A DNA stretch of 64,000 bases from Flabesymbios commensalis (GCA_964017125.1 OZ024905.1:31593534-31657533), one strand, 5' to 3'; positions 49,440 through 61,427 are shown, counted from the stretch's first letter. Numbers and translations: made by a program. The notes: a model not told the origin generated them from the sequence alone.

Positions 49440-49578
49440 AAACAGTTTTGCTTCACTGAACCATAATATTTACAGTACGTCGGACTCCACTCCTGTGGAC
49501 GTTGACCATGCCATATGCCATGCATGTAGTGGGCCCACAATGTTAAATCAGCGAATCACGAGGACCCACCTACCTTTG
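49440..49578 (-). mobile_element. Relative of the TTAA MITE, unit 2 copy
   Basis: TTTTGCTTCACTGAACC, GACTCCACTCCTGTGGACGT and GAGGACCCACCTACC match the interior and one end of 37093-37247 in reverse. Confidence 0.65.
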
Positions 49579-50030
49579 ATTTGCGTTGTAGGCCTATTTT
49601 CAATAATAGGGCCTATGTAAGGCCTAGGCTACTTGCTATTTTATAACTGGTTCAGAAGGGGTTTTATAACAAAAATAGGTTTACTAAAATTGCCACACAG
49701 ATAGTTCTGATAAAAAAAACAGTTATGGTTGATATACATTCTCACGAATACTAAGGGATCTGATATTTATGTAGTAGCCAGGGTAGGAATACAGACAAAG
49801 AGAGACTTGAGTGAGTCTGAGCTATAAACAGGATAGGCTACAAATAGCTAGTTTTGTATAATCACAGGTTCAAATGTGTACATGGTAACTATTTTAAAAT
49901 CAGTCAAAGCGGTATTGATGTGCAAATTTTTTTTTGTTTAATATTTATCATTTGACGCTACTATAATTCTTCCAATTGTTCCATTTTATGTCAATTTTGA
50001 ACCACACTTAGATGCCACTAGATGTCACCA

Positions 50031-50322
50031 GGATTGTTTTAATGTTGGCCCATCGTCTACGACGCTGGTCCAACAATAAAACAACACAAGGTCAAAACGT
50101 TCCGTAGTTTCTGGACGGGCTGCCGCTTCCTAACAAGCCCTATTTATCGATCCGATGCTGATTTACAAGCAGACCACCGTCCGCGACGCTTGCCAACATT
50201 AAAACAACAGAGGGTCAACACAAATGAGACATTGAACCGATATTATTTTAATGTTGGTTCAGCGTAGTAGACAGTGGACCAACATTAGTAAAGCATTGGT
50301 TGAATGTCTCATGTTTGCTGGA
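50031..50322. repeat. GTTGGCCCAACG-type repeats, two members
   Basis: TGTTGGCCCATCGTCTACGACGC with CCAACAATAAAACAAC at 50040-50100. A second member at about 50176-50322 has TGTTGGTTCAGCGTAG, GACCAACATTAGTAA and the closing CTCATGTTTGCTGG. Confidence 0.65.
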
Positions 50323-52552
50323 TGGCGCCTGTTTGATCATGTGCGTCCCGGATCCTGTATAAAACATGGCGATTCATGGAGAGAAGTTTCCCTGGGAGTG
50401 CGGACACTGTGATGCGGAGAGCATACAAATCCACAACAAAATGTCAATCTAAAACACTGATAATGCTGCCAAATTGTGGTGCACATGCACTTTGACTATT
50501 ATATATGTCCAAAAAGTCATACATTGAGTAGCCTATGTGCGAACAACTAGAGCTATGCATTGACAGGTGATCTAATAATACATCGTTTTCTGGAAATTAG
50601 AACGTGAGTATAAACGGTCAGAGTTGCAACGACTGGAGACGGAAAGTACTGGCGTTACAGACTCAGAACAGAGCTCTGACGATAGCCCAACAACAACAAC
50701 CCAACATTGGCTCACTTTCCCTAGCTGGGTCTGCCGTACACCTGCATTATGTCCACTTCGCGCATCGCCATCAGCGGCCATGCTAACCAAAGCTAACCAA
50801 GGTTTGAATGAATGGGATAATGACATCGAATTTATACAACAAACCCATATTTGTTCCAGCTGGGGTATATCAAATAGCATAATATGCCACATAGAGTAGA
50901 ATGACAAAATTGCCAATTTATTCGAAAATAATCAATAAAATGTACCTATGTCGCGACCAAAAATGTTTTATTCATTCGACAATACTCATCATAAAAACAA
51001 TTGTAGCTATTATGCCACCACAGCAACATTATAATGTCCTCTAATTTTGTCCAACCGAGAGGAACCTGTATTACATTTTGTATTGTTCCAATTGGTAAAT
51101 AAAAATATGTTTATACTAACAGCGGAGCCAATGCAGCACCCGCATCAGTGCATGCGCTGGTGTAGGCTGTGGTAGCCTTAAATAACTGGCACTAGCGTGT
51201 TGTTGACATTAGGTCTCTCACGGGGAATGAATGGAGTTACCTTTCCTATTGTTACTCTGGGGACTATCTGACCCGATAATAGCGGAGCTGCGAGAAATGC
51301 AACGGAGTTTTAGCATTAAATTGCACAGCGAAACCCAAGTCTCTGGCCGTCTGGGCATGTCTGGGAGTACATCCCCATAGCCATGGCCAGAACCCCTTAT
51401 CGGGTGAGCGAAGGAAAACGTTCTCAATAACCCAACATGCCCTATAACCCCCACCCTCACATCATTATCTGTACATCATTCATCTCATCAATTTACTATA
51501 ACGTTTTTATCGTATTACAATGTCACTTAAAAGACCATTTGTACCGAAAAGTGACGTTAAGCAATGATTTACTACTACTACTACTGCATGATGTCCACTT
51601 CGCGCACCGCCAGCAGCGGCCATGCTGGTGACTACTCCCCGCGTCTTGGGACAGGCCACGTACCGAAATAACACAATACATTGGCCCAATGCTGGCCCAA
51701 CATTACTCCAACTTTTTAGCGTATCCTGTTTATTGATTTAACTCCATGATGTTTTATTGTTGGTTCAGCGTCGCAGAGGATGTACCAGTATTACATTAAC
51801 ATTGAGCACATGAATCCTGTTTGTTTTGTAGGCGATACCAGCACAATCATCTCCACTGACAGGTTAAACCATGTAAGCTTGAATATAATCATGAATATAC
51901 GTTTTTTATAACACATTTTCAGGATTGAACTTCACACCAAAAGTTTCAAGTAGGCCTACACTATCAGGACCATTGCTAACTACATTATAGCGTTTGTGTA
52001 CCTCTCTGTAATCGTATATGCCTACAATCATGCGAACAATTTTCGTCAAGGAAATGTATAGAGTCTCGCCCACAGAGTGGGGGGGGGGGGACTCAATGAC
52101 AAACACCTCTCAATACACTCTTTGCACGATTTTGCGCATTAAACAGTAGTCCCAACTTAATAGTTCAGCTTTGACCACTGTGTGGCGTGTTGTTATTGAA
52201 AAGGGAGTATTCTTCATCGGCATCAATGATTTTCTCCTGTTTGTTATTTCTGAAGATCTGTAGGCTTACGGCCGTATTCACGAAATATGTTTTACCAAAC
52301 CCGAGCTTAGCGGTAACACGAGTGTAACTAAACAGACGTTTACATAATTTATAAACCTTATTCACAAAAACAGTTTTGCTCCAGCTTAACAAACCTTCAG
52401 AATGCCGTTTAAACCGGCTGGTTTTACAGTTTGATCGGACGTTCATGCACACAAAATGATGGTTACCCACATAAAAAATCATACAATTTGTGTACACAGC
52501 ATAAACAATTGAATACTTTGGTGAAAGCGCGTTGCAGATAACGGGAGACGTC
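50323..52552. other. Non-coding with scattered short repeats
   Basis: ATGTCCACTTCGCGCA followed by AGCGGCCATGCT occurs at about 50748-50784 and again at 51588-51628. GTTGGCCCAACG-type pieces lie at 51681-51830. A block with CACTGTGTGGCGTGTTGTTA at about 52178 recurs near 63785 and 63850. GGCCGTATTCACGAAAT at 52270 resembles a MITE end. No gene is supported. Confidence 0.45.
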
Positions 52553-52625
52553 AACACAATGTTGGTTTAACGTTGGGCCCATGTCGCAGACTGTGGTACA
52601 TCATTAAACCAACAGTAGGCCAAGG
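52553..52625. repeat. GTTGGCCCAACG-type palindromic repeat
   Basis: ACAATGTTGGTTTAACGTTG and TGGTACATCATTAAACCAAC form imperfect inverted halves around CATGTCGCAGAC. Confidence 0.6.
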
Positions 52626-52849
52626 TCCATCGTCTACTGGGTCGAATAAATAGATAATTTGCTCTTCTGGTGAGTTTGTAATTAATATCATAATAGAAGA
52701 AAATTATTTTGTTATCGTTTTAATGCAGTAGTACCGACAAATGGTGTTGTCACATTATAATTATATACGTTACCTAGCATTCAAATATCCGTTGTTTACA
52801 TTTTTAAACATAATTTTCAGATAATAATCATTGTTGATCCGATAGGGCG

Positions 52850-53130
52850 GGGGCCCTGGTACAGTGGTTAATGATGCCTTCTTGGAAAATCGGAGATCGT
52901 GGATTTGAACTCCACTGTGGCTTTCAAGTTTAAAAAAAAGTTTGTTTCTCCGCTCACTCGTAAAGATTCAATATTGTGGGGAACCTCCGCGAGTAAGAGA
53001 TAGCGTATTCGGCCTCAGATCCTGTGTCTGGATGGCAGTGTCATCTCATTCATCACACCATCCTCAGTAGGTTCTTCTGCCCCAGTTTAGCCTATACGTG
53101 CCCATAGGTGGCCTAAAACCCCATTCATTC
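52850..53130 (+). mobile_element. tRNA-derived SINE, full length, plus strand
   Basis: Head with the A-box-like CTGGTACAGTGGTTAATG (about 52855-52872) and the B-box-like GTGGATTTGAACTCC (about 52900-52914). The body follows with GTGTCTGGATGGCAGTG and CCCCAGTTTAGCCTATACG, and the end is GGCCTAAAACCCCATTCATT. This copy best shows the family's tRNA origin in the forward direction. Confidence 0.9.
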
Positions 53131-53399
53131 CTCCGACTGATATTTATTGTTATATTCCACCCTATTTTAAATAACAATAACAACCGAATAACGGAACGGA
53201 TGGTCTGGTCATGTGATTGACTAAGTTACTCTGCCATTGGACGGGCCCAGAATATGATACTGGGTCCTCTAAGACAGGTGTTACGTGTAATGTAAGGGTT
53301 TTTAACTGGAGCAAAGGAGAAACGATTAAAGTAATACTATGTATGATAATATGTCAAAATATGACCATGCAAGATTATAGTAGTAAAATGCATTCTGTT

Positions 53400-54894
53400 A
53401 ATAATAATATATTTATTTCGTACTCGGGGTACATGTACATGCAATAGAACAATAACATTTAAATTGTAATTATGTGAATATATAGAAAAATCACTCGGTG
53501 CACAGAAGATCGATCCCAGATATTATGTCCTCTCGTGGTATGTTACCTAAATGTACATTGTCTCTTAGTGTCAATAATTGATTAATACAGGCTGATACAG
53601 CGACAACATCATCAGCAGGCATGTCAGATTGTAATGAATGTCTGGACTTAGGTACATTATGGCGTGATATATTATACAGAAAAGATATATGGCTGACACT
53701 ATTTGAAACGGCGGAGCTGCTGCCTTGCATTGTAAGATTATGACATATTTTTATTATTTCATTTTCAGTCTGAGCATTCTTATTTACAAAATTTACAAAA
53801 CGTTTATGGAGTTGTATGGGTTTAACATCCCACAATACAGGTAATATAATTTTATGAGTTTTATTAGGTAGTCCATCAATGCGCCTGAGACATTTCCTCC
53901 ACGCGGTATAAAATGCCTCAGGAGCATTGGTTGAGTAGTCCCAAAGTTGGGAGCCGTACACTGCCATACAAATTGAATTAAAAAGTTTTCTTTTAACATT
54001 ACCTTTGATAAAACCAAAGCTTGATAACAACTGATTCGTTCTCATATACAAATCATCAGTTGAGCGTTTTATACGTGAATTCATTATGTTAGGTCCTATA
54101 ATATTTCCTAGGTGACATTCTATACTAGTATTCGTTAATGTTTTTCCATCGAAACATATTTGTAACTTTTCAGATTTAGATGAACTGCAGGGAAAATGTA
54201 TAAATATACTTTTATCAGCATTGAAAATCAAATCAAAAGTTTTTGTAAACTCGGAGCATATTTTCGACATCAGCGACATAGCGTGTTTAGTGGGGGCCAT
54301 CAAAACAACGTCATCGGCATAGGCTAGAGCACCTGTAAAAATGTCTCCTATGTGGCATCCAATTCCTGACTTTTTAAGCTTAAGTAGTAGCTCATCTAAA
54401 TATATTCCAAATAGTATTGGAGATAATACACCTCCCTGTTTCACACCATTAGATATATTAAAAGTTTCAGAATGACAATGATGCCATTTCGTACGGATAC
54501 GCTGATTCAAATAGGATTTCAGAATAAATTTAGTGTAGTTAGGGCACACACCTTTTTTCATCAGTATTTTAAAGAGATTAATATGGTTAACTCTATCAAA
54601 GGCTTTACTTGCATCTAAGAGAACTACATAAACGTCTGATTGTTTTTTGTTATAGTGATTAATAATTTCTTCACAAACATATGTACATTGAGAGGTAGAA
54701 TGGTCCGCCTTGAAACCAAATAGCATATCCGTAGTTTTGAATTGATCTCCGTTGGTGTTCAAAATAATCCAATCAAAAATCTTACCCAGTATACTACTTA
54801 ATGCTATTCCTCTATAATTAGTTGATGTCGTTAATGATTTTCGCTTATTCTTAGGTATAGATATAATGGTAGAAATAGAAAACTGTTTTGGCAT
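53400..54894 (-). mobile_element. 5'-truncated LINE with a 467-codon reverse transcriptase frame
   Basis: One uninterrupted minus-strand frame (54894-53491) begins inside the RT domain: FSISTIISIPKNKR, NYRGIALSSILGKIFDWIIL (residues 26-45), motif A LLDASKAFDRVNH (92-104), motif B NGVKQGGVLSPILFG (149-163), motif C AYADDVVL (191-198), then a long post-RT region. An upstream in-frame stop lies nine codons before the ATG. Endonuclease and ORF1 are missing, so the copy is dead on arrival. The intact frame suggests recent insertion. The 3' end is near an ATAAATATATTATTATTAA stretch at about 53400-53420. It differs from the two CR1-like LINEs; its clade is not resolved. Confidence 0.88.
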
Positions 54895-55859
54895 TAAACC
54901 AAATATATAATAAAAATACTATTTACACAAAATCATTTACCTACCACGTCCGTGTTTTATATTTTGATCATTTATTATTCAATTAAAATACTTTAGTAAA
55001 ATAAATCAACGAAAGAAAAGTACGTTTATGATAAATAATCAGTCTGTGTTATCCCATTCTCTTCTATTTCGTATATGTGCGTTCATTATCAATATAATGC
55101 TCATTCCACTTCATGTTAAACAAGTGCTTAAACTGCCCCCTGAGCAGGTTTAACTTTCGATCGATAAACTGCCCGGTTTGAACCGGCCTTTGGCCTAAAC
55201 TCCTTTTGTGCATAAGGTTTAACGCTGAACGCGTGTTTACACATGTATGCCCACTCAGTTGATGTCTATACCTCTACACTTGATATTGGATCAGTCACGA
55301 GGGAAAATCAATCTGTAGATGTCAATTTATATCTAGAATCAACCTAAGGTGTCACTAAGTGCATACATGGAGAATATATGACGTGTGGCCCAAGACAGCA
55401 TAGACTAATTAGCCCAAATTAGCATTTAAGGAACTTGAGACAGAATCGGCCTGCAAAAATTGTTTTAGACAATGATTCCACCAAAGGAAACACAAATAAC
55501 ATAAACCATGAGTCAACATCCCTTCAGCGGTCGTGAAATTATAACATAAATTAACTCTGATGCAGTTGTTGTAATCATAACCATACCTTATTATTGAAGT
55601 CTCAGTCAAATAACATGGAACATCAATAATGGACGGAAAAACCGATATTGGCACGGCAAAAAACTGGATAATATTGGCTATGTCATTTTATTTTCACGGC
55701 TGGTAACAACACATATGTTCAATAAAACACATAAAACACATTCCCCCTAATATAGGCCTATAATAATGTTTTTATCAAAATCCTTGGAATATACCATACA
55801 TGTATACGGCTATTATATTACATGCAATTTAAGTAAACGTCTGGTGCTATATATGTTGC
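54895..55859. other. Non-coding, nothing certain
   Basis: A patch at 55120-55215 (GGTTTGAACCGGCC, TTTGTGCATAAGGTTTAACG) loosely resembles 52370-52440 in inverted form. The LINE may have landed in an old element, but this is not secure. Confidence 0.4.
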
Positions 55860-56220
55860 TAGTCAGGGGGCTTAACCAATATTTACCCTTGAATTGTTCA
55901 AATCGTTCCACAAGCACCAAATTTGGACCACTTGTAGCCAAAGTCATATACTTTTGATTTTTCGCGGGAGCCAAGCTGAGCTCCCGCCGTGGGCGCCATA
56001 TTGGACAAATCCAAGATGGCCGCCATTCATAACAAGCCCATGTCATAACTTGCAAACTAATACCAGTGGAGACACACTTAATAGCACTTTTCTATGATTT
56101 TCGACCATATCGAATCCACTTAGCACATTTTGGAAATTATTTAACATGGTAATGTATATACAAATGGTATTTTAGCTTAAATTGAACGGTTTTAGATACA
56201 CCTTAGTGATTTAAAGACTA
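55860..56220. repeat. Left TIR of element C
   Basis: Shares with the right arm ATTGTTCAAATCGTTCCACA, AGCACCAAATTTGGACCACT, GCGGGAGCCAAGCTG and GGACAAATCCAAGATGGCC. Matching weakens after about 56110. Confidence 0.88.
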
Positions 56221-56399
56221 ATAATTCCAAAAATCGTACTAGAAGCAAAAACTTTCGGTCCTGAGTAAAAGAAGCTTATTATTTCCATCTCCTACTTTGG
56301 AGAGGAGAATATATCCTAAAAACCAAGATGGCTGCGGGACAAAGAAATCAGTTATAAGTAGCAAACACGAAAAGGTAGATAGGCCTACTACTTTTTATG

Positions 56400-56960
56400 C
56401 ATAATAATAAACTAATAATAATATTAATAATGATAATAAACTTCTATAGCGCCTAAATCCTTGGTGATCCGAACTCAGAGGCGCGACAAACATAATCGTA
56501 ATCTGACTTATAGTTCGAAAACTGTTTGCGTTTGTCGTCTGGGCCAACCGGACCACCAAGGATTTAGGTTGGAAAGGCTCGACCAAAAAAAATTGTTCTC
56601 AATTTATTCTGCAAACTAAGTTGTGTTTTCGCAGAGCGAATTTCTAAAGGAAGTTCATTCCAAAGTCTAGGTGCAGCATCAGAAAAAGCCCTGCTACCTA
56701 CCACGGTTCTGACCAATGGAACATGCAGCGGACTTAGATCACTGGAACGAAATGTCCATTTCGAATATATAATACTGGTTATCCACTGGTCAGAGCCTAG
56801 TAGGTCAGGGAACACAATTTAAATTTGATTCTGTAACGAACAGGTAACCAGTACAAAGATTTTAGAAGAGGAGTTATGTGACAAAAACGAGGAGACTCAA
56901 TCACAACTCTCGCCAAACAGTGCTGTGATGAAGAAGCTATTTATAAGACTATGTAGGTAA
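56400..56960 (-). mobile_element. CR1/L2-like LINE, 3' fragment
   Basis: On the minus strand HITPLLKSLYWLPVRYRIKF (about 56880-56821), then in another frame SRAFSDAAPRLWNELPLEIR (within 56815-56564). These are the conserved C-terminal motifs of CR1/L2 ORF2. The 3' UTR ends TAGGCGCTATAGAAG with an ATT-rich tail near 56400-56440. A stop and frame change inactivate it. It sits inside element C, so it probably inserted after that element. Confidence 0.82.
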
Positions 56961-57639
56961 TGTCACAGACATGTGTATATTTATCTCCAAAATGTGATTA
57001 TATAATAACAAACTCAACCTTTAATGCTTCTAACCTGGACATAACACAGTAAAAATTAAACTATCTGTACATTTTATTATCAAAATGGCACTCGTGTAAT
57101 CCACCATTCAGAATGTTGTTATATATACACATCGAAGATGGAATTTCTAAAAACATGTCTAACTACAAACATTCATCCATTTACAATTATGTTTCACTAT
57201 CACAATGCACATCCAGCGAGTGAAAATAGCTAAAAACTGTGTCATCCAAATGAAGATATTCGCTAATACAGATGCATTTAGCATTAGTTAATATTGAACA
57301 AAATATGTCATATTACACTAACTATTTTATGTATTACAATATGTATGTATTACAATATGTATTACAATAAATGTTTATTACACTAGCAAAATTAACCCTC
57401 CACAGACTTAAACGTAAGAACTGGCCAATGTTTCATAGGGGGTCGGTTGCATGACTTTCATATTAACCACGTAATGCTGCTCTAGATAATTGAAGTTTGA
57501 ATATTGTAAGAACATAGCATTGTTGTCTAGCAGTCTATTCAATATTAAACCAGTAACATAATGATAACATTGGCAGCAATATAATGGCACAAAAACTTAT
57601 TTAAACTTTCATAATCACTTAAATTTTACATAGCATAAC

Positions 57640-58870
57640 TAAACTTCTACTGTTTCGTCATTGTTAATGCATCCACCCTCGCACTGACTTGCACAGCGAT
57701 GTGCATCTGACACCTGCTTTACAATATTTACAATTCTCCTTACATGTCTTTGTACTTTGCAACCACAGTGTAAAAAGATGGCACATGCCTTTATTGTGTC
57801 AGCAAGGGTTGTCCAAAACGGCAAACATATCTTACTATAGTCATCCCATACCCATCCCCATTTATCAAAGTCAGGTAGTATCTGTTTGCTGACAGTTACT
57901 TGCTTTCAGATAACTGGCTTGCAATAGAGATCTTTTAGCATGCTCGAAGAGTGTAGCTTGGGTTGGTGGAATATTTTCTAATGAGCGACTGCTAGTGAAG
58001 AATAAATTATATCTGGCATCATTAATATGCTCTACATAAACACAACAAATCGTTCAATGCGCTCCATATGCACACTTTCCAGAGCCAAACATTCTGGACC
58101 GTTAGTAAGAGCAAATCAATGTCTCTGTTAGGAGTATTTTGCCATGCATTCCAGCCACTCTTCTTGCGAAAACTCAAAATGTGGGAGGCTGTATCATAAC
58201 CTGTTAAGGAGTGGAATATGCACTGTAGGAATGTCTTTGTAGCTCTTACCACTATCAAACCCAATTCATAATTCCGCAAGCCTCACGTTTTCAAACAAAC
58301 TCAGAGCTAGAACAACAATGTCACTGTCATCTGTTCGTTTTTTGTGACCCTGATATGCTGCATGGGCCAGGTGCAGAAATATACATGTACGTGTGTCAGC
58401 CTCTGTCTGGTTGCAGGACTTGGTGTTTTCATATCAATATTTAACTGTTTGTCAGCACCATCCCTGGCCAGTCGTTTACTTATGCAGGAGAAAAGCTCCC
58501 TTTTATTATCTACATGATTCAGATATGATTGCCATTCCTTTTTTGGGGATGAGTGTGCTGCCATCACTGTTCGGTTCAAGTCGTGTACGAGTCGTGTACC
58601 TGTTCAACGTCTCTTCTGAGTCAGTGGGTATGTGTCCCAGATTGCATCGACACGCTCCACTGTAGACGTCAGTTGATTCTCTAGGAAAGGAACAACATTC
58701 AGAGATACATACTCTGCAAACGTTACAGCTCTGGTTGGGCGCACCATATGAATGATAGCAGCCATATCAAAAACCATAAGTAAAAATAAGTAAAACCTGT
58801 CTTTTTGTTGGAGCTTTGATACAAGCCAGTATATCTAACTTGTTTCCCGCTCCAAGCAAACCACAATCCG
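57640..58870 (-). pseudogene. Decayed copy C of the PIN/XPG-like transposon gene, C-terminal half
   Basis: Minus-strand pieces in order: FDMAAIIHMVRPTRAVTFAE (about 58770), TVERVDAIWDTYPLTQKR (about 58660), KEWQSYLNHVDNKRELFSCI (about 58530), a weak HEADTR-like stretch, FLQCIFHSLTGYDTASHILS (about 58200, compare SITGCDTTSF in A), ENIPPTQATLFEHAKRSLLQ (about 57970), and a cysteine-rich end with HCGCKVQ and CKENCKYCKAGVRC (about 57740). The cysteine-rich tail is absent from A, which has an acidic tail instead, so A and C belong to different subfamilies. Several stops and frameshifts are present and the N-terminal half is missing. Confidence 0.75.
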
Positions 58871-59409
58871 ATAGGAAAGGGGGTTCAAATATTTAAATAA
58901 ATCTCCCATATCTGCTTCTGGTCTCGACTGAGAGATATAAAACATTGGGTGATGAGAGTGGCATTCTGTTTCAACATTCCAACTTTCTCTGCTTTATTTC
59001 GTGTGTCCGGATGATTGCTAAAAAGCTCATGGCCTGTCGCCAGAAAAGTATTACCCATTTCGGTCACAACTTTCATAAAAGATGTTACATTCCAGTTGAT
59101 CTGGGGATAACCAAAAACACATATAAATATATTTATATATATATTTATTTTTGCTTTCAGCTATTCCCAGATCAACACCAAATCAGCACAAATGAATTCT
59201 ACATAGTTGAGGACCATAGAAAAGTAGTATTAAATGTGTCCCTACGTCAATTAGTTTAAAAGTTATGACATGACCACAATTGGAATGGCGGCCATCTTGA
59301 AATTTTCCAATATGAATAGCACACTGGGGCTTCAAAAGCTGGCTCAAAATATTATGGTTAAGGTCATTGTCAATGCCTAACACTGCTAGTAACACGATTT
59401 AAAGAAAAT

Positions 59410-59779
59410 CTACCTCATTCAAAGCACTAGAATGCATTAAAAATTGAAAAGTCTCATTTTTGGCAAAAATACCATTTAAATATGTAATTGTGCTTTAAAC
59501 TATTCCCAAGTCAACTCCAAATTATCACAAATGAATTCTACATAGTCGAAAACCATAGAAAAGTGGTATTAAACGTGTCCCTACGTCTATTAGTTTAAAG
59601 GTTATGACATGCCCCATTTGGAATGGCGGCCATCTTGGATTTGTCCAATATTGGGCCCACGGCGGGAGCCCAGCTTGGCTCCCGCAAAAAATCAAACGTA
59701 TATGACCTGGGCTACAAGTGGTCCAAATTTGGTGCTTGTGGAACGATTTGAACAATTATATGATTAAGCCCCCTGACTA
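59410..59779. repeat. Right TIR of element C
   Basis: Inverse of 55860-56220. An inner part (about 59500-59650: AATGAATTCTACATAGT, GTGTCCCTACGTC, GGAATGGCGGCCATCTTG) is duplicated in direct orientation at about 59155-59305, just inside the arm. Confidence 0.88.
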
Positions 59780-61427
59780 TGCATAATATTATCCAATTTG
59801 TTTCTTTTGCGAATCGCTGGAAGGGAACAAAACATATAATAGATTATTCTTTTTTTACTTTTCATGTTTAAAGCTACTGAACTTGTATGACATGGAATGA
59901 ATTTAGCTTTCATGTATGGTATTTGTCTTTAACATTTGTCTTACTTTATTTTATCAAAGGTTTTATAGTCAAGCATACAATTTCTAGTCCGAAATGACGC
60001 TTCACTGATCGTTTAGCGTCACAATTTGTTCCATTTGCTTATGTTGTGTTTTTTCATGAGAAACGTATGAACTATATGAAACTTACCTATAATATCAGTA
60101 CAACTAGCTCCGATTATCTCCTTGATATAACTTGTAGCAATATGAATACTTCAGAATTATTGTAATCGATATTCTCTAACATGATCTGAGGTTTCTGTCA
60201 ACATTTCATGAATTTGTTAGGTCCAATTGATTGATGGGTCAAGGCTAAATCATAATGTCGTAAACACGACTGAACGCGGTGGATGATCAATACAATAAGT
60301 TGTTCATTTCAAGCTTGTTCACATAGCTTACCTGCATACCCAACCGTGTACAAATATAAAATACCCAAATCACTTGTTTGCTGATATATATAATCTTTGA
60401 AATGCCGATAATGTAGTTTTTATTTATCAGATATCAGCTTTCAATATATTTTTTTTATTAATTTTATCATTAGAAAAATAAAACAAAATAATACACAGTT
60501 TATTTTTATTATAATAATGATGTACATAATCTCAGGGATTTGGATTGTGTGTGTGGTCGTCCATGTCTACCAATGTAGTTTCTCGTAATAAGGCCAGTCC
60601 AATCTAAAAATTATGTACACCACAGGCCTACTTCCGAATGGGTATAAATATAAAGCGTCATCCACTTTATTCGTCATGGAATCTCCAGATGACGCGAATA
60701 ACTTCTTATTGGCACAATGTTGTCTCGTTGCTTTGCCATCATTGCCTAACCTCCACAAATGTTGAGACAACACTGAGACAACACATTTACCATGAGCTGG
60801 TAAGTGCCAGATATAATTAAATTATGTAAACAAAGTACATGTAATTATTTAATTTAATAAACAACTCAATAATTCATGTGATAATTCCCAACGTTTTTCA
60901 CAACAAATGTAAAGAAATCACCAATTGGAACTTATATTTGAAGGAGGAATGGAACATAAGTGGGTGGAAGTGAGTGGTGATGAAATAGGGTGTAAAAAAC
61001 TTAATACCTCTTCCTTCAGAAAGGGAGGGAGCATATAACTATAGATTAACCATATATTTGGTTAATCTATGATATAACATAGGCTTTTCCCGTTACCTGT
61101 TGGCGAATTGACGAAGCAATCTTTCCCCTCCAGAATACATACAATTCAAAATTTCAGTCTACACGGTTTTTAGTTGTAGTCCTTCTGGAAAACTATATTT
61201 GATTTTTGCATTTGCCAAACTTATTCAATATTAATTTCCGCCATGATTGTATTGCTGTTAAATGAATGGAATAAATACAATTCTACCGGATTCGTCTCGT
61301 TAAAACGCTACAAATGATAATAAATCAGCTAACAGTAGTGAGCACTGTAATAGTAAATCATGATAGGTGAGTTAGTCTGAACAATTCAATTGATTTTAAA
61401 TAATGATTTTGAGTAGCATCGACGACT
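59780..61427. other. Non-coding; short hairpin near 61040-61070
   Basis: ATAGATTAACCA and TGGTTAATCTAT form a 12-bp stem around a 6-base loop near 61038-61068. No gene is supported. Confidence 0.45.

Larger units (their letters stand above)
48474..50030. repeat. Segmental duplication, unit 2
   Basis: Partner of 45361-47243, separated by about 1.2 kb. Its left edge abuts the microsatellite and starts within the MITE-like sequence, which could be the breakpoint. Confidence 0.88.
55860..59779 (-). mobile_element. Element C: 3.9-kb TIR transposon with a decayed PIN/XPG-like gene
   Basis: Starts TAGTCAGGGGGCTTAA at 55860 and ends with the exact inverse TTAAGCCCCCTGACTA at 59779. TGC lies directly outside both ends (55857-55859 and 59780-59782), a 3-bp target duplication. 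Inverted repeats of about 360 bp are well matched. Inside, on the minus strand, is a fragment of the element A gene family (57640-58870), plus a LINE fragment at 56400-56960. The first 5 bases and the 3-bp duplication agree with element A, while the rest of the TIR differs, so this is a separate family of the same superfamily. Confidence 0.82.

Noticed and set aside
52270-55215. An old element split by the LINE and SINE at 52.8-54.9 kb
   Set aside because: The supposed ends share only short GGTTTAAACCGG-like words, too little to claim.
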